From Streptomyces genisteinicus (lineage in GTDB: Bacteria > Actinomycetota > Actinomycetes > Streptomycetales > Streptomycetaceae): 64,000 nucleotides of DNA. Position numbers and translations under genes: made by a program. The stretch spans positions 5,998,001-6,062,000 of the forward strand of contig NZ_CP060825.1 in assembly GCF_014489615.1 (NCBI RefSeq), read 5' to 3'. Below are positions 1-8,405 of this stretch, one piece after another (within the stretch, counting starts at the first letter, position 1; each line of letters begins with the position of its first letter). The notes under the pieces were generated by a model. It had not been told where the DNA came from, searched no databases, and worked only from the letters and a program-made list of their open reading frames with translations.

Positions 1-344
1 TAGCCGCCCCAGGCCCAGTTCGCCACGTTGGGGCCGTCGACGTCGAGCAGGCAGGGCAGCTTGCGGGCCGAGGCGGCGGCGACGACGGAGTTGTTGTAGT
101 CGGTCTGCGGGAACGACTGCAGCTCGACCTTGTACTTGCTCTGGGAGCCGTTGAAGTCCTTGATGATCTTCTTGACGACGTCGAGCTCGGCCGAGTTGCC
201 GGCGTTGTGCGTCCACAGGGTCAGCGTGTCACCGCTGGCCCCGGACGAGCTCCCGCCACTGCCGGACGCGCATCCGGCGACGAGCGCGGTTGCCGCCGCG
301 GCGGCTACACTCGCAGCAGCGAGGCGCCTTGTTCTGAACACCAC
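1..344 (-). CDS. Sugar ABC transporter substrate-binding lipoprotein (N-terminal part; runs off window)
   Basis: This is the first 114 codons of an extracellular solute-binding lipoprotein; the rest lies beyond base 1. Translation from GTG at 344 gives a basic n-region, a hydrophobic stretch and a lipobox (LVAGC), followed by a Ser/Gly linker and a mature start TLTLWTHNAGN, typical of family 1 sugar-binding proteins. A GGAGGA ribosome site sits 5 nt upstream of the GTG; the adjacent GTG at 341 is an alternative. It lies downstream of and in the same direction as the LacI gene, opposite two secreted GH32 enzymes, so it probably imports fructo-oligosaccharides or fructose released by them. The substrate is inferred from context only. 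The permease genes would be outside the window. Confidence 0.85.
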   Translation of the reverse strand, partial: MVFRTRRLAAASVAAAAATALVAGCASGSGGSSSGASGDTLTLWTHNAGNSAELDVVKKIIKDFNGSQSKYKVELQSFPQTDYNNSVVAAASARKLPCLLDVDGPNVANWAWGG

Positions 345-391
345 GAGGTTCCTCCATCTCACGGAGGCGGCTCTTGCAGGACCCGCCCTTG

Positions 392-412
392 GCGACCGGT
401 TGCGTCGGTCGC
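392..412. promoter_or_regulatory. Inverted repeat upstream of binding-protein gene
   Basis: GCGACC and GGTCGC arms are separated by 9 nt, about 50 bp upstream of the binding-protein start. It could be an operator or part of the leader. No match to the nnTAAATCG motif seen near the LacI and GH32 genes is present here. Confidence 0.25.
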
Positions 413-423
413 TGTTCTTGGTG

Positions 424-470
424 GCCGTCCCGCGCCCACTCCGGACTCTCGGAGCGGGTGGCGGGACGGC
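424..470. terminator. Hairpin between lacI and the binding-protein gene
   Basis: Ten-base arms GCCGTCCCGC / GCGGGACGGC, extended by further pairing, form a long hairpin. A T-rich TGTCTTTT follows on the plus strand. It lies just downstream of the lacI stop, so it probably separates lacI from the downstream transporter gene, although the T-tail points the other way. Confidence 0.55.
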
Positions 471-487
471 TGTCTTTTGTCGCCGGC

Positions 488-1522
488 CTAGTTCCCGGCT
501 GGGGCACCGAGGGAGGAACGCTCCCGCAGCGGCATGGGGACCCGGTGGACGATCGGGTCGAGGGGCCCTCCGCGCAGGATGAGCTCCACGGCCAGGCGTC
601 CGAGCTGGTAGTGCGGCAGCTTCAGCGTGGTGAGCGCGGGCCGCAGCACGGAGGCGATGTCCTGGTCGTCGAACGAGATCACAGACACGTCTCCGGGCAC
701 CGACAGCCCCGCCTCGGCGAGCGCCTGGTAGGCGCCGAAGGACACCCTGTCGGCCAGGCACACCAGCGCCCGGGGGCGGGTCCCGGCCGCCAGCAGGACG
801 GACACCTCCCGGTAGCCGTCCAGCGTGTCCCAGTCGCATTCGATGACGCCGTCCAGGCGGGCGCCGCCCTCGCGCAGCACTTCCTCAAGGCCGCGCATGC
901 GTTCGTTGCCGGCGATGATCCCCTCGGGCGTGGCCGGGACGGCCTGGTGGCCGCCGATCGCCCAGATGCCCTGGGTGTGGCCGGCCGCGAGCAGGGCGCG
1001 GGCCGCGTCCCGGCCGGCCTCCAGCTCGTCCGGGATGACGGAGGGGGCGTCGAAGCCGGGGGCCAGACAGTTCAGCAGCACCACGCGGCGGCCGAACAGC
1101 TCCTTGGGAGGAGTGACGTACCGGGTGAACATCGTCGCGTAGATCACCGCGTCCACCTGGCGGTCCAGCAGCGCGTGGACCAGCGAGGACTCGGCGGCGC
1201 GGTCGCCGCCCGCCTCGGTGATGAACAGCAGGTTGTCCCGCTCGCGGGCGGCCTCCATGGCGCCGCGGATGACGTCGCCGGCGAACGGGGTGGTGGTGAT
1301 CCGGTCCGAGACGAACCCGATGGTCTGCGTGGACTTCGTCCGCAGGCTGCGCGCGGTGACGTTCGGGCGGTAGCCCAGCTGCCTGGCCGCTTCCAGGACC
1401 CGTTCCCGGGAGGCGTCGGAGATGCGCATGTCGGTACGGCCGGACAGGGCGAACGACGCGGTCGTCGGCGATACGCCCGCCTCGCGGGCGACGTCGGCCA
1501 TGGTCACGCGGCGTTCGGACAT
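488..1522 (-). CDS. LacI-family transcriptional repressor of the fructan locus
   Basis: A 344-residue LacI/GalR regulator. The N-terminal helix-turn-helix (residues about 7-27, VTMADVAREAGVSPTTASFAL) and hinge (about 40-60, LGYRPNVTARSLRTK) are followed by a periplasmic-binding-protein-like effector domain that probably senses a sugar. ATG at 1522 places the HTH at the usual distance from the N terminus; only a weak GGAG lies upstream. It is divergent from two GH32 genes, and candidate operators lie in the 269-bp divergent region, one only about 20 bp from its own start, suggesting autoregulation and repression of the GH32 genes. The inducer is presumably a fructan breakdown product; that is inference from the neighbours. 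Confidence 0.9.
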   Translation of the reverse strand: MSERRVTMADVAREAGVSPTTASFALSGRTDMRISDASRERVLEAARQLGYRPNVTARSLRTKSTQTIGFVSDRITTTPFAGDVIRGAMEAARERDNLLFITEAGGDRAAESSLVHALLDRQVDAVIYATMFTRYVTPPKELFGRRVVLLNCLAPGFDAPSVIPDELEAGRDAARALLAAGHTQGIWAIGGHQAVPATPEGIIAGNERMRGLEEVLREGGARLDGVIECDWDTLDGYREVSVLLAAGTRPRALVCLADRVSFGAYQALAEAGLSVPGDVSVISFDDQDIASVLRPALTTLKLPHYQLGRLAVELILRGGPLDPIVHRVPMPLRERSSLGAPAGN

Positions 1523-1542
1523 CGGTGGATCAGCTCCGCTCG

Positions 1543-1558
1543 GCTAAATCGGATTAGC
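1543..1558. promoter_or_regulatory. Candidate LacI operator 1 (lacI side)
   Basis: GCTAAATCGGATTAGC is an imperfect palindrome with the central CG typical of LacI-family operators. It lies 21 bp upstream of the lacI start. It shares CTAAATCG-ATT-GC with the site at 1734-1749. Confidence 0.55.
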
Positions 1559-1635
1559 AAGATGCGATGAGATTGCTTCACTCGTCATGCGCTGTCAACA
1601 CCCCGGACATCTCGTCTGCGTAACGGTGACTTTCT

Positions 1636-1651
1636 GTACCGATTTACAAAC
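1636..1651. promoter_or_regulatory. Candidate LacI half-operator in the divergent region
   Basis: On the minus strand this reads GTTTGTAAATCGGTAC, sharing TAAATCGG with operator 1. It is less symmetrical than the other two and may be a half-site. Confidence 0.3.
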
Positions 1652-1670
1652 CTATGGGTAGCGCGAAGAT

Positions 1671-1684
1671 GAGATTCGTATGCG
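1671..1684 (+). repeat. 14-mer copy of the GH32-B translation start
   Basis: GAGATTCGTATGCG is identical to bases 4818-4831, which form the ribosome site and start codon of GH32-B. Here the ATG is followed by CGT and then TAG, so it would encode only two residues. It may be a remnant of the duplication that made the enzyme pair. Confidence 0.45.
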
Positions 1685-1733
1685 TTAGCTCTTGCTTTAG
1701 CGGCGACGGCGCCCGAACCATGCCGACCCATCA

Positions 1734-1749
1734 CCTAAATCGAATTGGC
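1734..1749. promoter_or_regulatory. Candidate LacI operator 2 (GH32 side)
   Basis: CCTAAATCGAATTGGC lies 43 bp upstream of the first GH32 start and matches operator 1 at most positions, including the central CG. It would block transcription of the enzyme gene. Confidence 0.55.
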
Positions 1750-1791
1750 AGGCCGTCAGGTCGCCGTCTGTCACGCAGCCCAGGAGGCAGC

Positions 1792-4728
1792 ATGAGGAGA
1801 AGAACCGCCCTCAGGGTCGTATCCGCCGCCGTCGGCGGTGCCGTCGTGCCGCTCTCGTTCGCACCCGCTTTCGCCGCCACCGGCGGCCAGCCCGAAGGCC
1901 CCCAAAAGCCCACCGCCCGCTGGGACTTCGACGAACGGTCCGGCGCGGTCGCCCGCGAGGCGGTCTCCGGATCGGCCGCCCCGGTGGACTACGTCTTCAA
2001 CGACGCCCGGTACAAGCCCGACAGCGACCCCGTACGCCGTCGTGGCGTGCAAGGCCGGGCCCTGTACTTCGACGGCTACTCCACCTGCGTCACGGCAGAA
2101 GGACCCGGCAAGCTCGACCTCGCCGGAGGCATGACCGTCGACGTGTGGATCGCCCCCTACGCCTACGAGCACGGCATCGACGGCAAGCCCCAGGCGCTGG
2201 TCAACCAGCACGACCCGGGTGCGAGGACGGGCTTCCTGCTCGGCCTGCGCCGCTTCGGGCAGATCGTCTTCCAGCTGGGCTTCGGCACCGATCTGGTCGA
2301 GGTCAAGGGGGACCCGGACCGGCCGGCCGCCAAGGGCCGGTGGAGCCACGTCACGGCCACCTACGACCCGGCCGCCCACCAGCTGCGCCTCTACCTCGAC
2401 GGCCGCCTGATCGGCACCACCGCCACCCCCGACAAGGCCCCCGAGCCCGCGCCGGGTGAGCCCTTGCTCATCGGGAAGCACAACCGCCCGACCCTGCTCA
2501 ACGGCGAGTTCCACGCCAACATGTACATGGGCCTGATGGACAGCCTCGCCATCCGCCCCGGCGCCCTGGACGACGCGACGGCGCAGCGCGAGCACGCCGA
2601 GAAGATCGCCGCGCTGCCCGGTCACCGCGTGCCTCGCCCGGACCTGACCCACCACCGGTCCCGTTTCGACGGCGACCGGCACCGCCCCCAGTTCCACATG
2701 CTGCCGCCCTGGCACTGGATGAACGAGCCACACGCCCCGGTCTACTTCAAGGGCAAGTACCACATCTTCTACCAGCACGACCCGCTCGGACCGTTCTGGG
2801 GCCAGATCCACTGGGGCCACGCCGTCAGCACCGACATGGTCCACTGGCGCGACCTCCCCATCGCCCTGGCCCCCGCCGCGGACTCCGCCGGCCCTGACGG
2901 CATCTGGTCGGGATCCGCCTGCGTCGACGGCGACCGCGGCCCGGTCCTCTTCTTCACCGGCGGCGACGACCGGCTGCCCTACCGCCAGCGCACCGGACTC
3001 GCCGTGTCCACCTACCAGACGGACGGCGACACCGACCTGCCCACCTGGACGATGCGCTCCGAGCCGGTCACCGAAGCACCGGCGAACCTGCCGGCCGGTC
3101 CGGGAACCGCGTGGGCGGAGAACTTCCGCGACCCGTTCGTCTGGGAGGAGGACGGCGTCTGGTACCAGCTGGTGGGCAGCGGCATCGTCGACTACGACGG
3201 CGCGCAGGTCACCCGCAAGCACGGCGGAACCGCGCTCGTCTACACCGCACGCCGGCCCGAGGGGCCCTGGACCTACCAGGGGCCGCTGCACTGGAATGAT
3301 CTCGCCACACTGCCCGAGCCCGGTGAGGTGTGGGAGCTGCCGGTGCTCCTCCCGCTCCCCGGTCCCCGCGGCCGGCGCACCGGTAAGCACATCCTGCTGA
3401 TCTGTCCGTGGTGGGAGGGGTTCAACCCGAACGCCGTCAAGCACACGTACTACTGGATCGGCACCTTCGACAAGCGCGAGCACCGCTTCGTGCCCGACCA
3501 CGAAAAGCCCCGCGAGTTCGACTTCGGCGAGCACTTCACCGGCCCGTCCGGCTTCGTCACCCCCGACGGCCGGTCCGTGGTCTTCAGCATCACCCAGGAC
3601 CGCCGCACCGAGCAGCAGCACGCCCAGTCCGGCTGGGCGCACAACGCCGGCATGCCCGTGTCCGTCTCCCTGCGCCAGGACGGCACCCTCGGCGTCGAGC
3701 CGATCGCTGAGGCCGCCGGTCTGCGGGGGCCGCGACTGGCCCGCATCCGGCACGCCTCGGTGGCGGGAGCGAACCGGCGGCTCGCCGCTGTCTCCGGGGA
3801 CCTGCTGGACATCCACGCCGTCATCGAGCCGCGTGGCGCGCGGACGATCACCCTGGCGGTCCGGGCCTGCGCCGACGGCACCGAAGAGACCCTGCTGACC
3901 TACGACACGGACGAGCGCCGCTTCCTGATCGACCGCGGCCGCTCCAGCCTCGACCCGGACGTCCGCAAGGGCATCCACGGCGGCAACGTGGAACTCGACG
4001 GCGGACGCCTCACCCTGAGGGTCCTGCTCGACCGCTCGATGCTGGAGGCGTACGTCAACGGCACCAACAGCATCACCAGCCGTATCTATCCCACCCGCGA
4101 GGACGCCACCGGCCTGCGGCTGGCTGCCGACGGCGGGTCGGCGCGCATCGTGTCCCTGGACGTCTGGCGCATGAACGGCGCCTACGACACCCCGACCACG
4201 CCCGCCGCGTACGACCCGCCGCGCCCGGCAGACGTCGACGCACTGCCCAACCACGACTTCGCCACCGGCGACCTCACCGGATGGACCGTCGTCTCCGGCA
4301 CGACCTTCAGCGACGCCAACGTCACCACGCGCACCGACTGGGGCTGGGGCGGCCCCTTCTACCAGGCCGAGACCGAAGCCGACCCGACCGGCCACCACCT
4401 GTGGGGCTTCAACCCTGCCGGAGGCGGCGACGGTGCCACCGGTGTCCTGCGCTCCGCCACCGTGGTCCTCGGCGGAGACGGCGTGGTCGACCTGCTCGTG
4501 TCCGGCGGCAACGACCCCGACCGGCTCTACGCGGCCGCCGTCCGCGCCCGCGACGGAAAGGTGCTGGCCAAGGCCACCGGCCGGAGCACCGAGCAGTACC
4601 GCCGTGTCGTCTTCGACCTCTCCGCCCACATCGGCGACCGGATCTACATCGAGGTCGTCGACCAGGCCGACGGCGGCTGGGGTCACATCAACGTCGCCGA
4701 CGTCAACGTCCCCGTCCGGCGCCCCTGA
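1792..4728 (+). CDS. Secreted GH32 fructan hydrolase A (LamG - GH32 - C-terminal binding module)
   Basis: A 978-residue secreted fructan-degrading enzyme of glycoside hydrolase family 32. ATG at 1792 follows AGGAGG by 4 nt; the longer open frame from 1654 lacks a ribosome site and a signal peptide at its N terminus. Order: signal peptide with a possible twin-arginine motif (MRRRTALRVV...APAFA), a LamG/concanavalin-like domain (about 40-270), the GH32 five-bladed propeller (about 290-620), the GH32 C-terminal sandwich (about 640-800) and a jelly-roll module (about 818-978) with DWGWGGPF and GGWGHINVADV. FRDP (Asp447) and WELP (Glu515) match the conserved transition-state stabiliser and acid/base. 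The motif that is usually WMNDPNG reads WMNEPHAP, so the nucleophile position is Glu312 rather than Asp. Likely roles are levanase, exo-inulinase or levan fructotransferase; which one cannot be told from sequence by eye. Confidence 0.9.
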   Translation: MRRRTALRVVSAAVGGAVVPLSFAPAFAATGGQPEGPQKPTARWDFDERSGAVAREAVSGSAAPVDYVFNDARYKPDSDPVRRRGVQGRALYFDGYSTCVTAEGPGKLDLAGGMTVDVWIAPYAYEHGIDGKPQALVNQHDPGARTGFLLGLRRFGQIVFQLGFGTDLVEVKGDPDRPAAKGRWSHVTATYDPAAHQLRLYLDGRLIGTTATPDKAPEPAPGEPLLIGKHNRPTLLNGEFHANMYMGLMDSLAIRPGALDDATAQREHAEKIAALPGHRVPRPDLTHHRSRFDGDRHRPQFHMLPPWHWMNEPHAPVYFKGKYHIFYQHDPLGPFWGQIHWGHAVSTDMVHWRDLPIALAPAADSAGPDGIWSGSACVDGDRGPVLFFTGGDDRLPYRQRTGLAVSTYQTDGDTDLPTWTMRSEPVTEAPANLPAGPGTAWAENFRDPFVWEEDGVWYQLVGSGIVDYDGAQVTRKHGGTALVYTARRPEGPWTYQGPLHWNDLATLPEPGEVWELPVLLPLPGPRGRRTGKHILLICPWWEGFNPNAVKHTYYWIGTFDKREHRFVPDHEKPREFDFGEHFTGPSGFVTPDGRSVVFSITQDRRTEQQHAQSGWAHNAGMPVSVSLRQDGTLGVEPIAEAAGLRGPRLARIRHASVAGANRRLAAVSGDLLDIHAVIEPRGARTITLAVRACADGTEETLLTYDTDERRFLIDRGRSSLDPDVRKGIHGGNVELDGGRLTLRVLLDRSMLEAYVNGTNSITSRIYPTREDATGLRLAADGGSARIVSLDVWRMNGAYDTPTTPAAYDPPRPADVDALPNHDFATGDLTGWTVVSGTTFSDANVTTRTDWGWGGPFYQAETEADPTGHHLWGFNPAGGGDGATGVLRSATVVLGGDGVVDLLVSGGNDPDRLYAAAVRARDGKVLAKATGRSTEQYRRVVFDLSAHIGDRIYIEVVDQADGGWGHINVADVNVPVRRP

Positions 4729-4826
4729 CCCCCACCCCCTGCACGCGTCAGCCCCGGGCAGTGCCGCGCCCAGGGCCGGCGTTCACCCCGCCCGATCAAC
4801 CCAACCCCACACCGACGGAGATTCGT

Positions 4827-7800
4827 ATGCGAACCCGTGCTCCATCGAGAACGGCGACCAGCCGCAGTTTGCAGCGCCTGCTGCTCGCGCTCGCGATATG
4901 TCTGGGTCTGACATCGCCTGTGATGACCCAGACCGCCAGCGCCACCGAAACCAGCCTGTCGAACCCCGGCTTCGAGACCGGCGACCTCAGCGGCTGGACC
5001 ACCACCGGCACCGCCTTCACCGGGGCGGTCACCGACGACCCGGGCTGGGGCTGGGGCTGCTGCTTCAACCAGCAAGGCTCCTACCACCTGTGGGGCTTCG
5101 GCGCGGGCGGTGACGCCGCCACCGGGACGGTGACGTCCGAGCCGTTCACGCTCACCGGCACCGGCATGGTCAGCGTCCTGGTCTCCGGCGGACGCAACGA
5201 CAACGACCTCTACGCCGCCCTGACCACCCTCGACGGAACCGTCCTGCACAAGGCCACCGGCACCGACAACGAGTCGTACCGCCGCGTCACCTGGGACGCC
5301 CGCGAACACCTCGGCAAGCAACTGCGCATCACCCTCGTCGACAAGGCCACCGGCGGCTGGGGCCACATCAACCTCGACGACGTCCGCGTCGGCACCGACC
5401 CCGCACCCGCCGTGACCACCCTGTCGAACCCCGGCTTCGAGACCGGCGACCTCAAGGGCTGGACCACCACCGGCACCGCGTTCAACGCGGCCGTCACCGA
5501 CAAGACCGGCTGGGGCTGGGGCTGCTGCTTCAACCACGCGGGCACCCGCCACCTGTGGGGATACGCCGGCGGCAGCGACGCCGCCACGGGGACGGTGACG
5601 TCGGAGCCGTTCACGCTCACCGGCACCGGCATGGTCAGCGTCCTGGTCTCCGGCGGACGCAACGACAACGACCTCTACGCCGCCCTGACCACCCTCGACG
5701 GAACCGTCCTGCACAAGGCCACCGGCACCGACAACGAGTCGTACCGCCGCGTCACCTGGGACGCCCGCGAACACCTCGGCAAGCAACTGCGCATCACCCT
5801 CGTCGACAAGGCCACCGGCGGCTGGGGCCACATCAACCTCGACGACGTCCGCGTCGGCACCGACCCCGCACCCAACCCGACCGTGAAGGGACTCGCCGCC
5901 CACTGGGACTTCACCGAAGGCCAGGGCACCACCACCCGGGAGAAGATCAGCCAGGCCGCCGACCCCATCAGCTACGTCTTCACCGACGCGCAGTACAAGC
6001 CGAACAGCGACCCGCTCTGGCGCCCGAAGAACGAAGCTGACGGTGTGCTCTCCGGCGCCCTGCTGTTCGACGGCTACTCCACCTGGGTCACCCGGGCCGC
6101 GGATCAGACGCAGCTGTCCACGGACGGCCTGACCCTTGAGGCATGGGTCGCGCCGCGTGCGTTCGAGTGGGGAGACGACGGCAAGCCGTCCGTCGTCGTC
6201 AACCAGCAGGACAAGGCGGCCAAGCGGGGCTTCTCCCTCGGTGTCGGCCGGCACGGCAGGTGGCAGTTCGGCATCGGAACCGGTGACGCCTGGTACGAGG
6301 TGACGGTCCCCAAGCCGGCGGCCCTGGCCGCGGGCAAGTGGGCGCACCTGTCCGCCGTCTTCGCTCCGAACGAGGGCGCGATCAGGCTCTTCCTCAACGG
6401 TGAGCAGGTCGCCCAGACCGCTGTCCCCACCACCGCTCGGCTGGCCAAGGCCGACGTTCCCCTGATCATCGGCCGTCACAACCAGCCGGCCATCATCAAT
6501 GGCACGTTCGCTGTGAACATGTTCAACGGCCTCATCGACGAGGTGAAGGTCCACAACGGCGCCCTCACCCCGGCCTCGGTCACGGCCGGCCACCAGAAGG
6601 ACGTGCAGTCCTTCGCGGGCGGTACCACTCCCAAGGCGCAGATGGAGATGGACCGCTCCCGGTACGACGGGGACCGCTACCGTCCCGGCTACCACTTCAC
6701 CGCCCCGAACCACTGGATGAACGAACCCCACGCCCCCATCCAGTACAAAGGCAAGTACCACCTCTTCTACCAGTTCAACTCCCACGGCCCCTACTGGCAC
6801 AACATCGCCTGGGGACACACCGTGAGCGAGGACCTGGTCCACTGGCGCGACCTGCCCGTCGCCCTCGCACCCACCGAGGACAGCGTGGCGCCCGACGGGG
6901 TCTGGTCCGGCGATGCCGCCTACGACGAAAACGGTGCGCCCGTCCTGCTGTTCACAGCCGGCAACGACGCGCAGCGCCCCAACCAGGCCACCGGTCTCGC
7001 CCGCCCCGTCGACCCGGCCGACACCGACCTGGTCGAGTGGAAGATGCACCCCACCCTCGTCACCAGCCAGACCGCCGACCTGAACGTCGGCGCCGGCCGC
7101 AAGGTCCGCTTCGGCGACTTCCGCGACCCCTTCGTCTGGCAGGAGGGAGACACCTGGTTCCAGCTTATGGGCTCGGGCGTCCAGAGCACCGACGGCAAGG
7201 ACATCGGCGGAACCGCCCTCCTCTACACCTCCAAGAACCTCACCGACTGGACCTACTCCGGCCCCCTCATGGTCGGTGACGTGGCAGCCCACCCCAAGAC
7301 CGGACAGGTCTGGGAGCTGCCCACCTTCCTGCCCATCGGCAAGGACGCCCAGGGCCGCGAGCGCCGGGCCCTGCTCATCAACCCGGCCTTCCCCGCCGGC
7401 CCCGGCGAGTACAGCAGCAAGTACGTCTACTACTGGGTCGGCACCTGGGACGCCGCGAACCGCCGCTGGACCCCCGACACCACCGAGCCCAAGCTCATGG
7501 ACTACGGCGACCACTTCACCGGCCCCAGCGGAACGGTGGACGACAAGGGACGCTCCCTCGTCTTCAGCATCGCCCAGGACCGACGCACCGAACGCGCCCA
7601 CTACGACGCCGGCTGGGCCCACAACGCCGGCCTGCCCATCGAGCTGTCCATGCGCCCCGACGGAGACCTCGGCTTCCGCCCCGTCGAGGAGGTCTCCCGC
7701 CTCCACACCGGAGCACCGCTCCTGGACATCACCACCCCCACCTCCCTCGCCGACGCCAACAACCGCCTGGCCGGCGTCAAGGGCGACATGCTCCACATCA

Positions 7801-8177
7801 AGCTGACCATGGAACGCGGCAGCGCCGGCACCTTCGGCCTCGACGTGCTCCGCAGCCCCGGCGACGAGGAACGGACCCGCCTGTTCTACGACGCCCCCGC
7901 AGGACAGCTGGGCGTCGACCGGACACGCTCCGGGAACAACTCCAGCGCCGAACCCGGCTTCGGCATCCACAAGGGCCCGCTGACCCTCACCGACAACACC
8001 CTGACCCTCGACGTCTTCCTCGACCGCTCGATGGTCGAGGCGTACGCGAACAACCACAAGTCCATCACCACCCGCGCCTACCCCTTCCGCCAGGACTCCC
8101 TCGGCCTGCGCCTCTTCGGCGACGGCAGCACCGTCAAGTCCATGACCGTCTGGAAGATGGGCAACATGACCGACTGA
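4827..8177 (+). CDS. Secreted GH32 fructan hydrolase B (two binding modules - LamG - GH32)
   Basis: A 1116-residue paralogue of the upstream enzyme, 98 bp downstream and probably cotranscribed. ATG at 4827 is preceded by GGAG and starts a signal peptide (RLLLALAICLGLTSPVMTQTASA). Order: two near-identical jelly-roll modules (about 42-194 and 197-348, each with GWGWGCCFN and GGWGHINLDDV), LamG domain (about 355-590), then GH32 propeller and C-terminal sandwich (about 615-1116). The active-site motifs are WMNEPHAP (Glu633 at the usual nucleophile position), FRDP (Asp767) and WELP (Glu830). The binding modules are N-terminal here, whereas paralogue A carries one at the C terminus. The CC pair in GWGWGCCFN could form a disulfide. 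It should act outside the cell on levan or inulin, probably as hydrolase or fructotransferase. Confidence 0.9.
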   Translation: MRTRAPSRTATSRSLQRLLLALAICLGLTSPVMTQTASATETSLSNPGFETGDLSGWTTTGTAFTGAVTDDPGWGWGCCFNQQGSYHLWGFGAGGDAATGTVTSEPFTLTGTGMVSVLVSGGRNDNDLYAALTTLDGTVLHKATGTDNESYRRVTWDAREHLGKQLRITLVDKATGGWGHINLDDVRVGTDPAPAVTTLSNPGFETGDLKGWTTTGTAFNAAVTDKTGWGWGCCFNHAGTRHLWGYAGGSDAATGTVTSEPFTLTGTGMVSVLVSGGRNDNDLYAALTTLDGTVLHKATGTDNESYRRVTWDAREHLGKQLRITLVDKATGGWGHINLDDVRVGTDPAPNPTVKGLAAHWDFTEGQGTTTREKISQAADPISYVFTDAQYKPNSDPLWRPKNEADGVLSGALLFDGYSTWVTRAADQTQLSTDGLTLEAWVAPRAFEWGDDGKPSVVVNQQDKAAKRGFSLGVGRHGRWQFGIGTGDAWYEVTVPKPAALAAGKWAHLSAVFAPNEGAIRLFLNGEQVAQTAVPTTARLAKADVPLIIGRHNQPAIINGTFAVNMFNGLIDEVKVHNGALTPASVTAGHQKDVQSFAGGTTPKAQMEMDRSRYDGDRYRPGYHFTAPNHWMNEPHAPIQYKGKYHLFYQFNSHGPYWHNIAWGHTVSEDLVHWRDLPVALAPTEDSVAPDGVWSGDAAYDENGAPVLLFTAGNDAQRPNQATGLARPVDPADTDLVEWKMHPTLVTSQTADLNVGAGRKVRFGDFRDPFVWQEGDTWFQLMGSGVQSTDGKDIGGTALLYTSKNLTDWTYSGPLMVGDVAAHPKTGQVWELPTFLPIGKDAQGRERRALLINPAFPAGPGEYSSKYVYYWVGTWDAANRRWTPDTTEPKLMDYGDHFTGPSGTVDDKGRSLVFSIAQDRRTERAHYDAGWAHNAGLPIELSMRPDGDLGFRPVEEVSRLHTGAPLLDITTPTSLADANNRLAGVKGDMLHIKLTMERGSAGTFGLDVLRSPGDEERTRLFYDAPAGQLGVDRTRSGNNSSAEPGFGIHKGPLTLTDNTLTLDVFLDRSMVEAYANNHKSITTRAYPFRQDSLGLRLFGDGSTVKSMTVWKMGNMTD
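5112..5408 (+). repeat. Intragenic direct repeat, copy 1
   Basis: This 297-bp segment recurs at 5577-5873 with only two silent differences, an offset of 465 bp (155 codons, in frame). It encodes the C-terminal two-thirds of binding module 1 of GH32-B. Confidence 0.95.
5577..5873 (+). repeat. Intragenic direct repeat, copy 2
   Basis: Second copy of the 297-bp repeat, in binding module 2 of GH32-B. The flanking N-terminal parts of the modules are also related but more diverged, which points to duplication followed by recent gene conversion or a young duplication. Confidence 0.95.
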
Positions 8178-8386
8178 CTTAGCCGCGCTGTCCGCCGGTC
8201 CCGGGCATCAACGCCCACGTCCATGCTGGCCCGGTCCGCGGTCTCGCCGCGGGCCGGGCCGGCGCATCGCCTGGTTACGCTGTTCGCGGGCGTGTACGGC
8301 GTGGGCGCAAAGTCCCAGAGGAATCCCACGAAGCGTCGCCACACCTCCTGTGGTGTGCATTGGCACAGGTCAGAGAGGTTTCGTCA

Positions 8387-8405
8387 GTTATTACCTGACG
8401 ATCTT
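8387..8405. terminator. Small hairpin between convergent GH32-B and murA-like genes
   Basis: CGTCAG and CTGACG arms around a 7-nt loop lie just beyond the murA-like stop and are followed on the plus strand by ATCTTT. It is a weak candidate for a shared terminator. Confidence 0.35.

Noticed and set aside
1654..1791. 46-residue N-terminal extension of GH32-A
   Set aside because: No ribosome site; it would run through the LacI operator and hide the signal peptide.
1771..4686. Very long minus-strand open frame opposite GH32-A
   Set aside because: GC-rich codon bias keeps the opposite frame open; the translation is low-complexity Val/Gly/Ala with no known motif, and the plus strand encodes a clear GH32.
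4683..8057. Long minus-strand open frame opposite GH32-B, with internal repeat
   Set aside because: Shadow of the GH32-B gene; its repeat merely mirrors the duplicated binding module.
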